A stretch of 64,000 nucleotides of DNA. It comes from Tupaia tana. Its lineage: Eukaryota > Chordata > Mammalia > Scandentia > Tupaiidae. The DNA lies in the NCBI GenBank assembly GCA_026018925.1, contig JAKSZU010000012.1:29687814-29751813 (forward strand), given 5' to 3'. Below the pieces are notes generated by a model. The model searched no databases. It was not told where the DNA came from and saw only the letters and a program-made list of their open reading frames with translations. Position numbers and translations under genes: made by a program. Positions 1-12,283 of the stretch are shown in pieces. Within the stretch, counting starts at the first letter, position 1. Every line of letters begins with the position of its first letter.

Positions 1-394
1 AGCTATGCTACTGGGCTGGTCAAACTTGGACCCTCTGTGCTCCCATCTCTATACCTGCTTGCCTCTCCTCTGCTCTTTCTTCAAGATGTTAAAAACTCGC
101 AATAAAAAGCAAATACCAAATGCTGTAATTAATAGCCAATTCCAAGCCAACCTAGCATCTCTACTAATAAACCTCAACACTTGCAAAAAGAACAATAAAT
201 TCTGCCCCTCTCTGGTTCTGAGGTGGTCTCTTTTATATACTATGCGTGTGTGTATATGTGTGTGGGTAAGTGTGTCTACATATATATTTATTTTCCTTTA
301 TTTCCCATCCAGGGAGGGGCAGAATAATGAACTGCGTGCGTCAGGGAAGATGAATCTGAGATACTAGGGAGCAGTGCAGTAAAAAGATTAAAGT

Positions 395-560
395 GTTATT
401 ATTGTTGGGTTTTTTTCCCCCATGGTCCATTGTGACAGCTCGACCGTCATCTGTAAAAAATGTCTCAGCGAGAGATAATCATCGGAAACTCAATAAAGCG
501 TCAGGGGGAGCCTCAGCCCCCATCAATCACTGGGTGCCTGGAAAATTTCAGTCCTCTGTC
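395..560. promoter_or_regulatory. Candidate conserved noncoding element
   Basis: This unique, non-repetitive block retains several CpGs (ctCGacCGtc, agCGag, atCGga, agCGtc) in an AT-rich, CpG-poor surrounding. It contains TGACAGCT (a TALE/MEIS-like motif) and AGATAATC. No coding frame resembles a known protein. The regulatory call rests only on composition and motifs and is speculative. Confidence 0.25.
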
Positions 561-1779
561 TCCCTTCCTGCTATCCATATAAATGTCTCTAATATATTTT
601 GTGTGGTGTGTGGGACCCATCCCTGATTTGGAACTTTTGATGAAAAAATATTTATACACAAAATATGCAAATTGGTTAAAAATCACAAGACTAGTTCTTC
701 ACTACCCCATCCCACATTTTCTTATTTTTATAAATGTATTGAATTTAATCTTTTTAATAAAACATGTCAACTCGTCTATCCCCCTCTCTTAGGAGATATG
801 TATATATAGGCTTGGAGGGCTAAGAGGAGGGAAACAATTAACCTAACTGGCTGATACACTTAATCTTAGAGTTAGCCAAAATTCTTGATGAGTGACAGTG
901 CACTGTCCACCCAGGTGGTTGGCACTACTGAGAAATGACATACACAACCACTGGCCTTGGAGGTACAACAAGGCTCTGAGCAGGCCTGGACAAGGATGAG
1001 GAAGAGATAAGGCCATTATTAAAAACAATATCTAGCCCAAGGAGCTTTTGGTCCGACAGATTCTCAAGCCTTTGGCCAAGCCAGAGGTTCTGAACTAAGT
1101 GTGGGGCACACATAGGATGACAGTGGCTGTTGGGTTCTATTTAAGAGCAGGAGACAGTTCTACTGGCACTTGGCATCATTGCTCTGCCTCAGTTTCCTTC
1201 AGTTCCTACATCACTGGGTTGCTGTGGGCACACAGTAAGTACCAGTGTTACCTACTCCTGCTTCATCATCACTGTTGTCTCATTATCAAATACCCCCCAC
1301 CCCCCAATCCCGCTTCTCCACTCCAGAAGAATCCCTTCCTGCAGTCCCCTCTCCTCTAGGACCTGTGAGGCTCCTCTCTGTCTACAGGACAAAGGCTGAG
1401 CACCTTGAACTGGCCCCATTTTAATAACGCTGCACCTTTACTGCTCTCGGCTCCCTACTGGGTGGACGCTTCACCCTAACACATTCGCTTACAGGATTGT
1501 TCTCTTTCCCTCCTCAGAGTGCTTTGGTCATAGCATACCTTTTCTCTGCAAATACCCAACCACACCCCCCACCAGGCCTCCATTTAGCCATATAAAACCT
1601 TCCAATACTTTGAAGTTCAAATACCATTTTATTTCCTTGATTGTTTCAGCCAGAAACTCTATTCTCTGAGCTCTGATAATCCTTGTTATCTGTACATCTG
1701 ACGGGACCCTGGTCATATATTGGCTTGGTCAGGTCTTCAATCTTTATTATTACTGATTAATAGTCTTGGTGGCACCTTA

Positions 1780-1950
1780 CATCTGCTCGATGTCTTGTAT
1801 TTTCTCAAGTGCTTTCATAAGTACTTCAGTTTGATCCTTATAATAAGCCATGGTGCAGGAAATAGTATTCTTTATAGATGAGAAAGATAAAACTCAGATA
1901 AAAAGAACTGCTCAAGCTCACAGAGGTAATGGCCAAGCCATTCCTCAGAC
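1780..1950 (+). mobile_element. MIR SINE remnant
   Basis: This shows the diverged MIR 3' core (tctttatagatgagaaagat... gctcaagctcacagaggtaa), which matches the family pattern 'cagatgaggaaactgag... ttgcccaaggtcacacag'. Confidence 0.55.
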
Positions 1951-2095
1951 TCTACATAATATTTGACTTTTTGAGGATAACAGTTTGTTATCACAGAACA
2001 GCACTTGGAAGGCTATGCCAAAGACTCAGAAGTTCCTTAAGAGGATGTTGAGGATAACAACGAGGATGTAACAACAGTTAATTAAGGGCCAGGGG

Positions 2096-2332
2096 GTGGC
2101 ATGCTGGTTAAGGCAGCTAGATCATGGCCAACTGTACAGTTCCAAGACCCAGACCTGGTGGCTTGAAGAATAAGCTAGGCACACGTGTGTATGTGTCTAA
2201 AATCTCAAGAGGAGAATGGAAAAGGGATTGTGTGTAGCCATGCCCCTAGGGAGTACTTTCTCATTCCCTCACTCCATCTCTCTCTGGTGAGTGCACATAC
2301 CCTTTAGCAAATTAAAAACAAACAAAAAAGTT
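2096..2332 (+). mobile_element. Long-form tRNA SINE, diverged
   Basis: This starts gggccagggggtggcatgct and keeps the body landmarks ctcaagaggagaatgg, gggattgtg and gtgagtgcacataccc before an A-rich tail. Both B box and hairpin are degraded, so this is an old copy. Flanks ttaattaa and ttaattac may be its TSD. Confidence 0.75.
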
Positions 2333-2654
2333 CATTAATTACTTAATGGAATCCCCTCTATGCCCTAGGTTTTAGGTTAGGGATATATACACTATCTCTA
2401 ACTCTTCCAATAACTGTTATTTCATGAATAAGGAGCTAGACCCTCTCTGGGAGGTGTAGAAAATTGCTCCAGGTGTCATAACTATTAAGTGTTCTGCATA
2501 CCCATAATACCATGGCTTACACACACAGCCTCACTAAGAGTGAAGCTTTAAGTGGCAAAATAAAGTCTTTTCTAGGGAGGTGAAGGCCCAGATGAGTTTT
2601 TGAGCAGCTCAAGCGCTAGGATACAACTAACACCTATCGTCTAGATAATGCTAC

Positions 2655-2770
2655 ACATAGACTAGAAACCTGTTGAAACACAAAACCTCAGGTCCCACCC
2701 CAGATCAGATCTACCAAATCAGAAGCTCTGGAAATGGGCCCAGGAATCTGTTTCAATAGGAGATTCGCAT
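2655..2770 (+). mobile_element. MER5A-like hAT transposon fragment
   Basis: The text ggtcccaccccagatcagatctaccaaatcagaagctctgg followed by gggcccaggaatctg matches the internal part of the MER5A/Charlie nonautonomous DNA transposon. Confidence 0.6.
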
Positions 2771-2967
2771 TTCCTTGGGAATCTTACTACTCTCATCTGA
2801 GTTTATGCTTTCCAAGGGCTTACATTCTCTTTGCTGTGCTTAGGTAGGGCTGGAAACAGGGTGGGTGCTGGGTGATTAATTTATTGAGTAGATAAGCTGG
2901 TCAGATGAGACCACTCTTGGCCTGTCCTGGGGAGGGATAGATATATTATAGAGAGCAGTTCCATTAC

Positions 2968-3057
2968 CGCCAGAGGGGACTCCTAGCCACTTCCTGAACT
3001 CCAGAGCACTTGTCCACTGATTTGTGATGCGCCAGCTTGCACTGTCTTGTCCCCCAT
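2968..3057 (-). CDS. CLPB: CLPB alternative cassette exon 5 (30-residue insert)
   Basis: This exon is exactly 90 bp, phase 1 on both sides, so it can be included or skipped without a frameshift. Translation after the split Asp is [14 protein letters not shown] then [15 protein letters not shown]. It corresponds to the segment that distinguishes the long human CLPB isoform (about residues 216-245) from the short one, and it lengthens the linker between the two ankyrin blocks. The acceptor is gtgtcttcag; the donor is GCG|gtaatg, which lacks G at +5 and is weaker than the donors of exons 2-4, as expected for a regulated exon. Differences from human include SASW for GASR, FRK for FRR and GVPSG for GLPAG. 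Confidence 0.95.
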
Positions 3058-3929
3058 CTGAAGACACAGAGACGGGGAGGTCAGCTGGAGCAGGTTAGTA
3101 CCTGTAACTACTGGAGCTTTGGGAAAGGGGTACTTTGAGCCAGTAGGGTTGGCCCTGGCAGTTCTGCCCAGACAAGTAAGGCCCTCTACCCCCAGAAGGG
3201 CTCTGTGCCAACCTCACTTCTGTACGACTCATCTTTATTCAGCCGCCACTTGGAGCCGAGAAGAGAAGCTGATTTACAGCCTGCTCTGGCCACGTTCTGC
3301 TGTGTTTTATTGTTTTAATTGTACATATGAGAGGCACTCAGAATGCTCGCTTGCATTTCTGACAGCCCCAGACACCAAATGTTTATAACAGTTACTTACA
3401 AGCAGCCAGTGGCATCTCTGCTGGGCGACTTGTTTACTGTTACCACTAATTTATTGACTCCTCCACCTGAGGAAGGGAGCCCACCACCCATCAGCCAACC
3501 ACAAGTGAAACTCTCCTGGAGTGGTCATGGGTGGGCTCAGGCACTGAATGGAATGTGGCTGAGAAGAGGGAATGACCTAGCAGAGGAGAAGCTGTGATCC
3601 CCACACTCTCCACATTGGACTCTTGGTGTGCCTCTGCTCAAGCTGTGCCTCCTTAGAACATTTCTTCTTCCCTCCCTCCTCTTTACCCTTCAAAGTCCAG
3701 CTCAGATCCTTATTTGCGCTGATGATGACCCTAGGGCTTCTAGAACTTTAGAAATCACAAGGTTAACAGGGACCCTAGAGGTCATATAATCCAATGACCC
3801 AGGACAAGAATCACCTTTACAGAAACCCCGATGGTACCAACCCATTAGTACCTTGTGAATTGCTCAACATGTCATAGGTAGGCTTCCTGCCTTGTACCAA
3901 GCCCAAATCCCCATCTAAAGAAAGTTCAC

Positions 3930-4100
3930 CGAATATCACTGTGCCTTACACACGTGATTACCTCCAACCATCCCAACCACCCTGTAAGAAAGGTATTGTT
4001 ATCCCTTTGTTATAGATGACAAAATGGAAATTCAAGGACGTTTTAAGTCACTTGCTTAAGATCATATAGCTAGTAAGTTACAGAACTTAGATTATTGCCA
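3930..4100 (+). mobile_element. MIR SINE remnant
   Basis: This carries 'aaggtattgttatccctttgttatagatgacaaaatgg' followed by 'cacttgcttaagatcatatagctagtaag', the MIR core and 3' end. Confidence 0.7.
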
Positions 4101-4559
4101 GATACTGAAGTCTGACTTTTCCCCAGGACACCATATCTCTGAAGATGCCACTCTGAGGGCTGGAGAGAACAGACAGTTGTGCCAAGAAGGCTTCCATACC
4201 AAGCATTCCTGGGTGGCCTGCAATAGCAAGCCTGCCCTCTACCTAGGAACACCAACCTTTGCCAGACAGCAAGACACCTGAGTTTGAGAAAGGAGAGCAA
4301 TGTTTCCTTTCTCCCAAGGTTTTGTCTATTCTGAGCAGATGGAACAGATACAAAGTATCTCTGAAACCTTTCAGATTCCTTGGCTGGCTCCTCCTCCTTA
4401 TACCTTACAGGCCCTTACACCCTGAATGAGGGACTTGGCCTCCTACCTGCTCATTTGAAATCGTTTCCTTGGATAAGTTCAGCCACATCCATTGTTTTAA
4501 CTCCCAAGCAGATGCTGGTGATTCCTAAATCCCTATCTCTTGCAAGAAAACTCTTTTTG

Positions 4560-4726
4560 GGGACCAGTAGGTGGTGTAGTGGTTAAGGGCACGGGACTCC
4601 CACATGGCTGACCATGGTTCGAGTCCCAGACCTGGTGGCTTGCTTTCTCACTTTCCCTTTCTCTTTCTCTGTCTCCCTCTGGTGAAATTAAAAAATAATA
4701 AAAAAATGGATAATTATTTTTTAAAA
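4560..4726 (+). mobile_element. Short-form tRNA SINE
   Basis: This starts gggaccagtaggtggtgtag, has a B box ggttcgagtcc, and ends in an AT-rich tail after gtctccctctggtgaaatta. It is flanked by a TSD, aaaactctttttg (4547-4559) and aatactctttttg (4727-4739). Confidence 0.9.
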
Positions 4727-5459
4727 AATACTCTTTTTGAACTCTTGTTACACGTATCTGACTGTTAATCCAAATCAGAAGCTGAGGTGTCACCAGGGTG
4801 CTTCTTTTTCCATCAATTATCATATTCCATTGGGTAGCCAATCTATTTTCCCAACATGTATTTTCTCCATTCTTAAAGATCATCTTTAGGAATCCCTGGA
4901 AAATTTAAGTACATTTTGGGGAAGAGGATAACAGCTTTGCAACAGATTCTAGGGGTGATGGGGGTGGAGAGGGGAGTATCATATCCCAAAAGGTCAACCA
5001 TTGCTAATCTCTTCCCCCCAATTCCTCTATTCTGTCAGCTTAAAATTCTTTAATGACCTTCAGCATGCAGTGGGAGCTCCCAAGAACTGTTTTGTAAGGC
5101 CCTTCCCATCTTCCCTCTCCAGTCTTCCTGCTGTTCTCAACACCCTGGCAGATTATGCCAACTGGTGTCACCCACCACCCCTCGTCCCCCAATTTCTCTG
5201 CATGTGTTGTTCCCTGAAAGGTCCATTGCTTTTAGCTTGCCTGCAATCTCTGATTCATTCTTAAGACCCAATTCAAAGTAATTTACTCCAGACACGTCCC
5301 AGACACCAGCCTGCCCTCAGGGAGACTGTATCACTACCTGGATCCATGCTGCACACACTCTTTGTACAGTGACCTGTGCATTTATCACTCTGTACCTTGA
5401 TTCCTTATTTATAAGTCTGTCTTCTTACTAGACTGGGAGAACCACTGATGGGCTAGACC

Positions 5460-5690
5460 ATTCATTTACATATACCCAGCATGTGGCACAGTGCCCAACT
5501 TTCAGTAAATGAACAATGAATTATACATAAATGAAACTAATAAACAATTACAACTGTAGAGCACTTTACAACTCACACATAGTTTATCTCTTGATTTTCA
5601 CAACAAGACTGATAAAGTAGACAAAGGTTATGTTACCAGAGGTTAGGGAGGTCTTGCCAAGGTCACAAAACCATAACTTAGCATCTTCCT
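5460..5690. mobile_element. L2 and MIR remnants
   Basis: 5460-5520 resembles the L2 3' end (gcatgtggcacagtgcccaac... cagtaaatgaacaatgaa). 5550-5690 has MIR-like text (gagcactttacaactcacacat, gaggtcttgccaaggtcac). Confidence 0.5.
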
Positions 5691-6506
5691 ACAGTAGTAG
5701 TAAATCAAGGCCCATGGAAATATCTATTCGAAATTGAGTAAACCTGGTAAACTTTCACATTGACTGTCACAAAAGTGAAGGTCTGTCTAACTTTCCTGAA
5801 CTTGTGACTTTTTGTGAATTTGCCTAGACACTCTGGGTAAGGGTGTTGTGCCTCTTATTCTCTCTACCCACACATCCCCACAAGTGAGATAACTTACACA
5901 TCCCTTACACAGACCCTTATGCATCTCTACAAGAGATAACTTCCCACAAAAAAGTCAATTCAGTCGAAAGAAAGCCACAGGATTCTTTTGTTTCTGTCTA
6001 CTTCATCAATGAGAATGACCCAGTGATGGATACAATGCTTTGCATACAGTAGACAGTCAATAAATACTGGTTGAGTAAATGAAAGAATAAGCTATCTTTA
6101 AATAGAAAAAAAGAAAAATACAGTTAAGAAGCAGCTAAAGGCGTAGGCAGGTGAGGAGGAGATGATGCTGAAGGAGTGTCACTATCCAAATCCTACAGTC
6201 AGAAAGCAGAGCATACAATGTAGAAAGCAGAGCACATCCAAATTGACACACGAAAAACAAGATGAACTGCTAAAAATTACAGTGGGAAGAGGTAGTCTGA
6301 AATGAAAAATAAATAAATAAATAAAAATGATCGAAAGGTAGACCCTGCAAGCTACAGGCAGAGTTTATCAATGATTCCCAACAAAATTCTAGAATGTATT
6401 TTTAAAATGGTTCTTATAAACTATGTAATTACCGGGCACCCAGAATTACTGGGTTCCTTAACAGTAAGATATTAACATGCAAGAATAGCCAAATATTCTT
6501 TTTTGA

Positions 6507-6783
6507 TTTTTGAGAGTTGTTTTTTTTTTTTTTTTTTTAATTTTTTTTGCTATAGGGCACGTGCACTTGCCAGAAAGAGAGAGACAGAGAGACAGAAAGA
6601 GGGAAATCACCCCCCAGGGGGGATGGCCATGCCACAATCCCTTCTCCTCCATTTTCCTCTTGGGATCTTGGGCACACACGCACACGTGCCTGGCGTGATT
6701 TTAAGCCACTGGGTCCGGGACTCAAACCGCAGTCGACTACATGGGAGTCCAGCGACATAGCCATTACGCTAACTGCTGGTCCC
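6507..6783 (-). mobile_element. Long-form tRNA SINE
   Basis: The body runs from a poly-T tract (A tail in sense) through gctatagggcacgtg to the tRNA head at 6720-6780. The TSD ccaaatattctttttga is at 6489-6506 and 6784-6800 with one T of difference, so insertion is recent enough to read cleanly. Confidence 0.92.
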
Positions 6784-7308
6784 CCAAATATTCTTTTTGA
6801 AATGGGGTACTGGGCAGGAAAATAAGACAAAGGCTAGACAGCTTCATTTCAAAAAGAAATCTTAGAAAATGTCTTATGATTTTTTGAAAATGGAAAAATG
6901 GAGGATAGAAAAGAACGAAGTCTAGTGGCTCTACAGCAGAATGTTGAATGCATTAAAGCAAATATCGTACAATGCATCACAATTCTCCTTATCATGTGTT
7001 CTAGTATTCTATATTTAGTAGAGTTCTTATAAACATTTTCATCAAAAGAAGTACATGATGTTGTCTAACTCACTAGTGCTTAAGACAGTGCCTGGTAAAT
7101 AGAAATGTGATCAATAAATACTTTTAGATAAGTGAATCCACAGAAAATCTACTCAACGAAGTTTGTAGATCATATAAAATAGGAAGATAGTTAATAATAA
7201 GATAGGTAATAGTTAATATTACCTTTATTTCATGAAGGACAAGATAGTTTTGTTTTGTTTTGTTTTTAACCAATATTTTTGCTGTCTATTTACCCACCTA
7301 AAATGACA

Positions 7309-7580
7309 GCTGGCTGGCATAAGGGTTAAAAAAAACTTCATAGAGGTTAAGAAATGGTTCTTAACCATAGACATGGTTGAGAGCCAGATCCCACCATGGT
7401 TTGAATTCTGGCCCCAATGCTTGAAGAACATACTGGGCATTTGTGTGTGCATGCCCAAAATCCCAACAGGATGTAGAAATGGAGTAGACGGGATTGCAGT
7501 GTGACTATACCTCACTGGGAGGTGAGAAGCACTTTCTTCCTCTTCCTCTCTCCCTCTAAACAGTAAAATAAAGTTCACAG
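7309..7580 (+). mobile_element. Long-form tRNA SINE, diverged
   Basis: The tRNA head is rearranged (ggctggcataagggttaa), but the body is recognisable: accatggtttgaattctgg, aaaatcccaacagga, gggattgcagtgtgac, cactgggaggtg. It ends near cagtaaaataaagtt. Confidence 0.65.
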
Positions 7581-7619
7581 AGGGCTGACCAAAAACAAAA
7601 ACACTCAAATCCCCTCTAC

Positions 7620-7680
7620 AAAAAAAAAGAAAGAAAGGAAGAAAGAAAGAGAGAAAGAAAGAAAGGAGGAGAAAGGAAAA
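7620..7680. repeat. GA-rich simple repeat
   Basis: A purine-only run dominated by aaag, gaaa and gagaaa units, just downstream of the diverged SINE at 7309 and probably grown from A-rich tail sequence. Confidence 0.85.
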
Positions 7681-8109
7681 AGAAAACAGCTCTAGAAGAG
7701 TTGACAAACTATAGCGTTTAGGCCAAATCTAAGCTGCTGCTTATTTTTGTAAACAAAGTTTTACAGAAACACATCCGTGCCCATTCATTTGTGCACAGTC
7801 CATGTTTGCTCTGCACTGCAACGCTTGACAGAGTGGTCATAACTGAGATCAACTGGCTCACAAAGCTTAAAATGTTTACTGTCTGGCTCTTTCCAGAAAA
7901 GTCTGTTGCTCATTGATGTCAAACACTGACTATGTGTATGAACCTGGAGAGAACTATTAGAATACAAAGCTGCAAAATCTGAATGCTGGTGGTGAAGACT
8001 GGTATGACAGCAGAAATATGATTGTATTGGTGCATGGCTCTGAAATTCTGTGAAACCAAGAACATTTAGAGAGAAGGACCCTAAGAGCAGATGAGAAGAA
8101 CTCAAACAA

Positions 8110-9500
8110 CCCCTTTCCTCCTAAGCCCTGCCTTCTTCAGCATACACTCCACCTTGCTTTTTGCTGAAAGAACCAAACAGAAGACAGAGTCAAGAAGGCA
8201 ATGCTGTGTTTGAATGAGGAGAGGACAGACCATAAGCTGAGTCCCTACATATCAGACTACAAATACTGGGCAAGTTTGCTACTCAATGAAATTCTGTTTG
8301 AAACAGAAAGTGAACGCAATGCAGCTCAGTGGAGAATCCAGGGTAGGTAGGTAGAGGTCATGGCTTGCACATGGAACTGGCAGCTGAGGAGGAAAGACAT
8401 ATGGGCAGATGAGAAGAAGCTGAGACTCCGAGAACATTCAGATGAGCAGCTGAGGGTAGGCTGCAATTATTGACAAGGACAAGGAGGCCTCTGTGGAGGA
8501 TCTAGCCTCACCAATGGAGCCTCAACAGAAAGACCAGGTTTAGAGGTAGAGAGGCATAGGGAGGGTGACTTCCCACTTCACCTGTGCAACAACCTTGACT
8601 CTCTTGGACACTCTCTTCATGCTACTGATTTGAGAAACCTCCTGGGGGCAGCAATGCCACCTCCACTCGGGGTTACCACACACCCACATCAGTATGGCAG
8701 CCTCAGTGGCAGCTCTGAGCTATTAGTACACTGTTCCCCTGAGCAGAATCTCCCTTAGTTGGCAAGACTGTCTTTCTTCATGGCATCACTGCTGACCCTT
8801 CAAAGCAGCCACTGCTCAAATGCCCTCTTGTTGGAAATCTCAGGGAATCTAGCCTCTGTGAGTGATCTAGGAAAAAGGGCAGGTGGTGGGGACAGGTTAG
8901 ACAAGCAAAAGCTCAAATGTAAAATATAAAAGCCAAAGCATCCTGCCTTCTTTTCAAGCCCACTTTGGATGAACCATCCACCAGAGGCAACACAGATAAA
9001 CTTGTCCAACAGACACATGGCCGAATCCTGGTAACATGTGCATACCACCTCTGCCTTCTGAAATTTAGAAAACCACCTCTGCTCACAAGTCCCAAAAGGG
9101 GCAAGGATGACTACCACATTACAAAGGTAGGCATCAAAGCACAGAAAAGGTCTGTGGTTGTCTTGGATCACAGAGAAGACCTGCTCCAAAGAGATTGTAT
9201 TTTACACAATAGAAGGGAGAAGTATTCACAGTATTATGTGGGGACTTCCGAGGCTAAGGGAAATACTGAGGCTGTTTGCTAGTTCTGAAGTAGGGACTGG
9301 GGCAGGGTAAATCTGCAGGAAGGAGAAGAGGGACGAATCCACATTCCATGAAGTTGCCTTAATAATTTTATTGAAACCTTCTCCACTATCCATTCATCTG
9401 AGACTCTATAGGCTGATGCTTTTGGGAAGATAACAGTTGAGAGGTGTTCTGCTGGCCCCTCACCATCATTAATTAGATCATGAAATCAGGCCTCTATTTC
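8110..9500. other. Intronic stretch with no recognised element
   Basis: Mixed-composition single-copy sequence. Short open frames at 8800-9282 on both strands overlap each other and resemble nothing I recognise. No splice-bounded CLPB-like exon is visible. Confidence 0.6.
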
Positions 9501-9507
9501 TTTCCCC

Positions 9508-10184
<677 letters not shown>

Positions 10185-10643
10185 TCAGGGACTGGATCTG
10201 CCTCTGCTCACATGGTGAGAACATGGAAAGAACATAAACACTGGAAGTGTAAAAGACAAGAGTGGGAAAACAAGTCTGAAATGTATCAGTTAAGGGACTT
10301 GGGACGAGTTACTTAACACCTCTCTAAGGCTGGTTTCCATAAGTATAAAATTCAAATATTATTCAATACTTACTTATCAAATGCCTGCCATATTCTAGTC
10401 ACCATTCCATACCCTCATGGAAATGACAGTCTGCTGGGAAGGGCAACAATTAAGCATAAACATAGCAAAGTGTGATAAAGGTTCTAACAGGAGAAGTACT
10501 GCATGTAGTACAAAAAGGGAGGGGACTGAGAAAGGTCTCCCAATGGACATCAGCAAGATGGTAGAACAGGACTTTCCACTGCTTCTCTCCACAACAGAAA
10601 CACCAATCTGAACAACTACAACATATAAAAATACCTCCGCAAT

Positions 10644-10913
10644 GGGACCAGCAGTTGGCATGTCACTGGACTTCCATGCAGTTGACCACGGTTCGAGTCC
10701 CATACCCGGTGGCTCAAACTCATGCCAGGCGCATGTGCGTGCATGTGTGCCCAGAATCTCAAGAGGAGAATGGAGAAGGGATTATGGTATGACCATCACC
10801 CCGGGGGGGGGGGGGGGGGGGGTGATTTCTCACTTTCTGTCTCTCTTTCTGGCGAGCGCATGCACCCTATAGCAAAAAGACCTCTCCCCACCCCACCCCA
10901 CCTCCCAAAAAAA
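10644..10913 (+). mobile_element. Long-form tRNA SINE with poly-G expansion
   Basis: This starts gggaccagcagttggcatgtc with a small head deletion and has a B box ggttcgagtcc. The usual CCCCCC-T-GGGGGG hairpin is replaced by a run of 20 G (10803-10822). The 3' end is accctatagcaaaaagacctc. Confidence 0.9.
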
Positions 10914-11375
10914 CCTTGACAAGAGCTAGGAAACCACGTGAGAGGTTACAGGATCTTACTCTAACACAGAAACTCCCAACTGCAGGCAGCAATGTGGAGA
11001 GAGCTATCCTTTGTGTGGAGGAAAGAAAGTGAGCACTGGCCTTTTTTTTTGGACTCCAATACCAGGCTCACCCCAGTAAAAGCCAGCACTAGGCAGGATG
11101 CCATGGCTTCAAATTCTTGGCTGGTTCCCACTGACTGCAGCTCCAGGTCTGCTCTGGCATCAGGCCAGATCCCACATCCCTAGGTTATAGGCCTGCCCAG
11201 TTGACCCAATCTCTGGTCTGATCCACAGCCAGGCTGACCTCAGCCTCTAGACTGCCTACAGCACTAGGGTAAGCCTAGCAGCTCTAGTCATCAGGCTAGC
11301 ACTTGTAGACCAAGCCTAAAGACCAGCTCTACAGGTACAGGTTCCAGACCTGTTCAGCATCAAACAAGATTCTAC

Positions 11376-11406
11376 TAGGTTGTCAGAAAAATCATGGTGT
11401 ATTTTA
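11376..11406 (+). mobile_element. Mariner-like MITE half-arm
   Basis: The text taggttgtcagaaaaatcat followed by ggtgtatttt matches the left arm of the complete MITE at 56735-56808, with a few mismatches. Only one arm is present next to the L1 insertion. Confidence 0.5.
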
Positions 11407-12283
11407 AAAATTTAATACTATTATTATTTATACATTTAATTGCTATACATCATTTAGCTTATAAAGGGAATTTACCCAAGATGAAATACACCACACACCA
11501 GTCTGGTTGAGGATACATGTTATAAACGTAATAAACCATTTCTATGTCCCACAAATGTCTTACTTCTCCATTTTTTCTCGCTAATTTCCTTCCCTACATT
11601 CTTCTCCATTCCCACCCTCCTTCCACACTGTCTCCAGTGTCTAAAACTATTTTCAATTATTTTATGCCCTCTGACCTTTCAGTCTCTACCATAGAATGTG
11701 AAGTCAGTATATGTTAAGTGGAGACATACAATGTTTCTCTTTTATAGCCTGACTTGCTTCACTCAGTAATAAATCTTCCTTATTTGCTCACTTTCAATTA
11801 AATGCCAGGGTCTTATTTTTTATGGCTGAATAGTATTCCATGGAATATATGTGCCACACTTTTTCAATCCATTCATCTATTTGTGGACATTTGGGTTGGT
11901 TCCATGTCTTAGCAATTGTGAATAATGCTGAAATAAACACAGATGTGCAAGCACTTTTCTGACTGAGCATTCTCCTGTCCTTTGGGTAGATACCCAGGAT
12001 GAAACCGCTGGATCAAATGGTAGTTCCATTTGTAGATCTTTGAGGAACCCCCATATTGTTTTCCACAGTGGCTGGACCAATTTACATTCCCACCAACAGT
12101 GTAGGAGAGATCCCTTTTCACCACAACCCTGCCAACACTTATCATTTTTTGTATTTTTAATCTTTACCATTCTGACAGTGGTTAGGTGTTATCTCATTGT
12201 GGTTTTAATCTGTATCTTCCTTATGATGAGGGATGTTGAGCATTTTTTCATAAGCTTTTTGGCTGTTCATATGTCTGCAAAGA
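11395..12283 (-). mobile_element. L1 3' end (ORF2 C-terminus and 3' UTR)
   Basis: The minus-strand translation contains the L1 ORF2 C-terminal signature [16 protein letters not shown] followed by FLKDLQMELPFDPA. Downstream is a 3' UTR that matches the L1 at 53400-54490 (ggtctg... cttgggtaaattccc... aagctaaatgatg). It is 5'-truncated and frame-broken, so not a gene. It abuts plus-oriented L1 sequence at 12284. Confidence 0.92.

Larger units (their letters stand above)
1..2967 (-). other. CLPB: CLPB intron 5, 5' part
   Basis: This begins with the gtaatg donor of exon 5 and continues past base 1. It contains MER5A- and MIR-like remnants, one diverged SINE and a unique CpG-containing block near 395-560. 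Coding sequence expected for exon 6 is not present. Confidence 0.85.

Noticed and set aside
7225-7707. 160-codon minus-strand open frame
   Set aside because: It runs through a GA-rich simple repeat (poly Phe/Ser/Leu) and a diverged SINE; no domain or conservation signal.
11877-12170. Open frame with L1 ORF2 C-terminal signature
   Set aside because: A 5'-truncated, frame-broken L1 remnant, not an intact gene. The same applies to 53760-54199.
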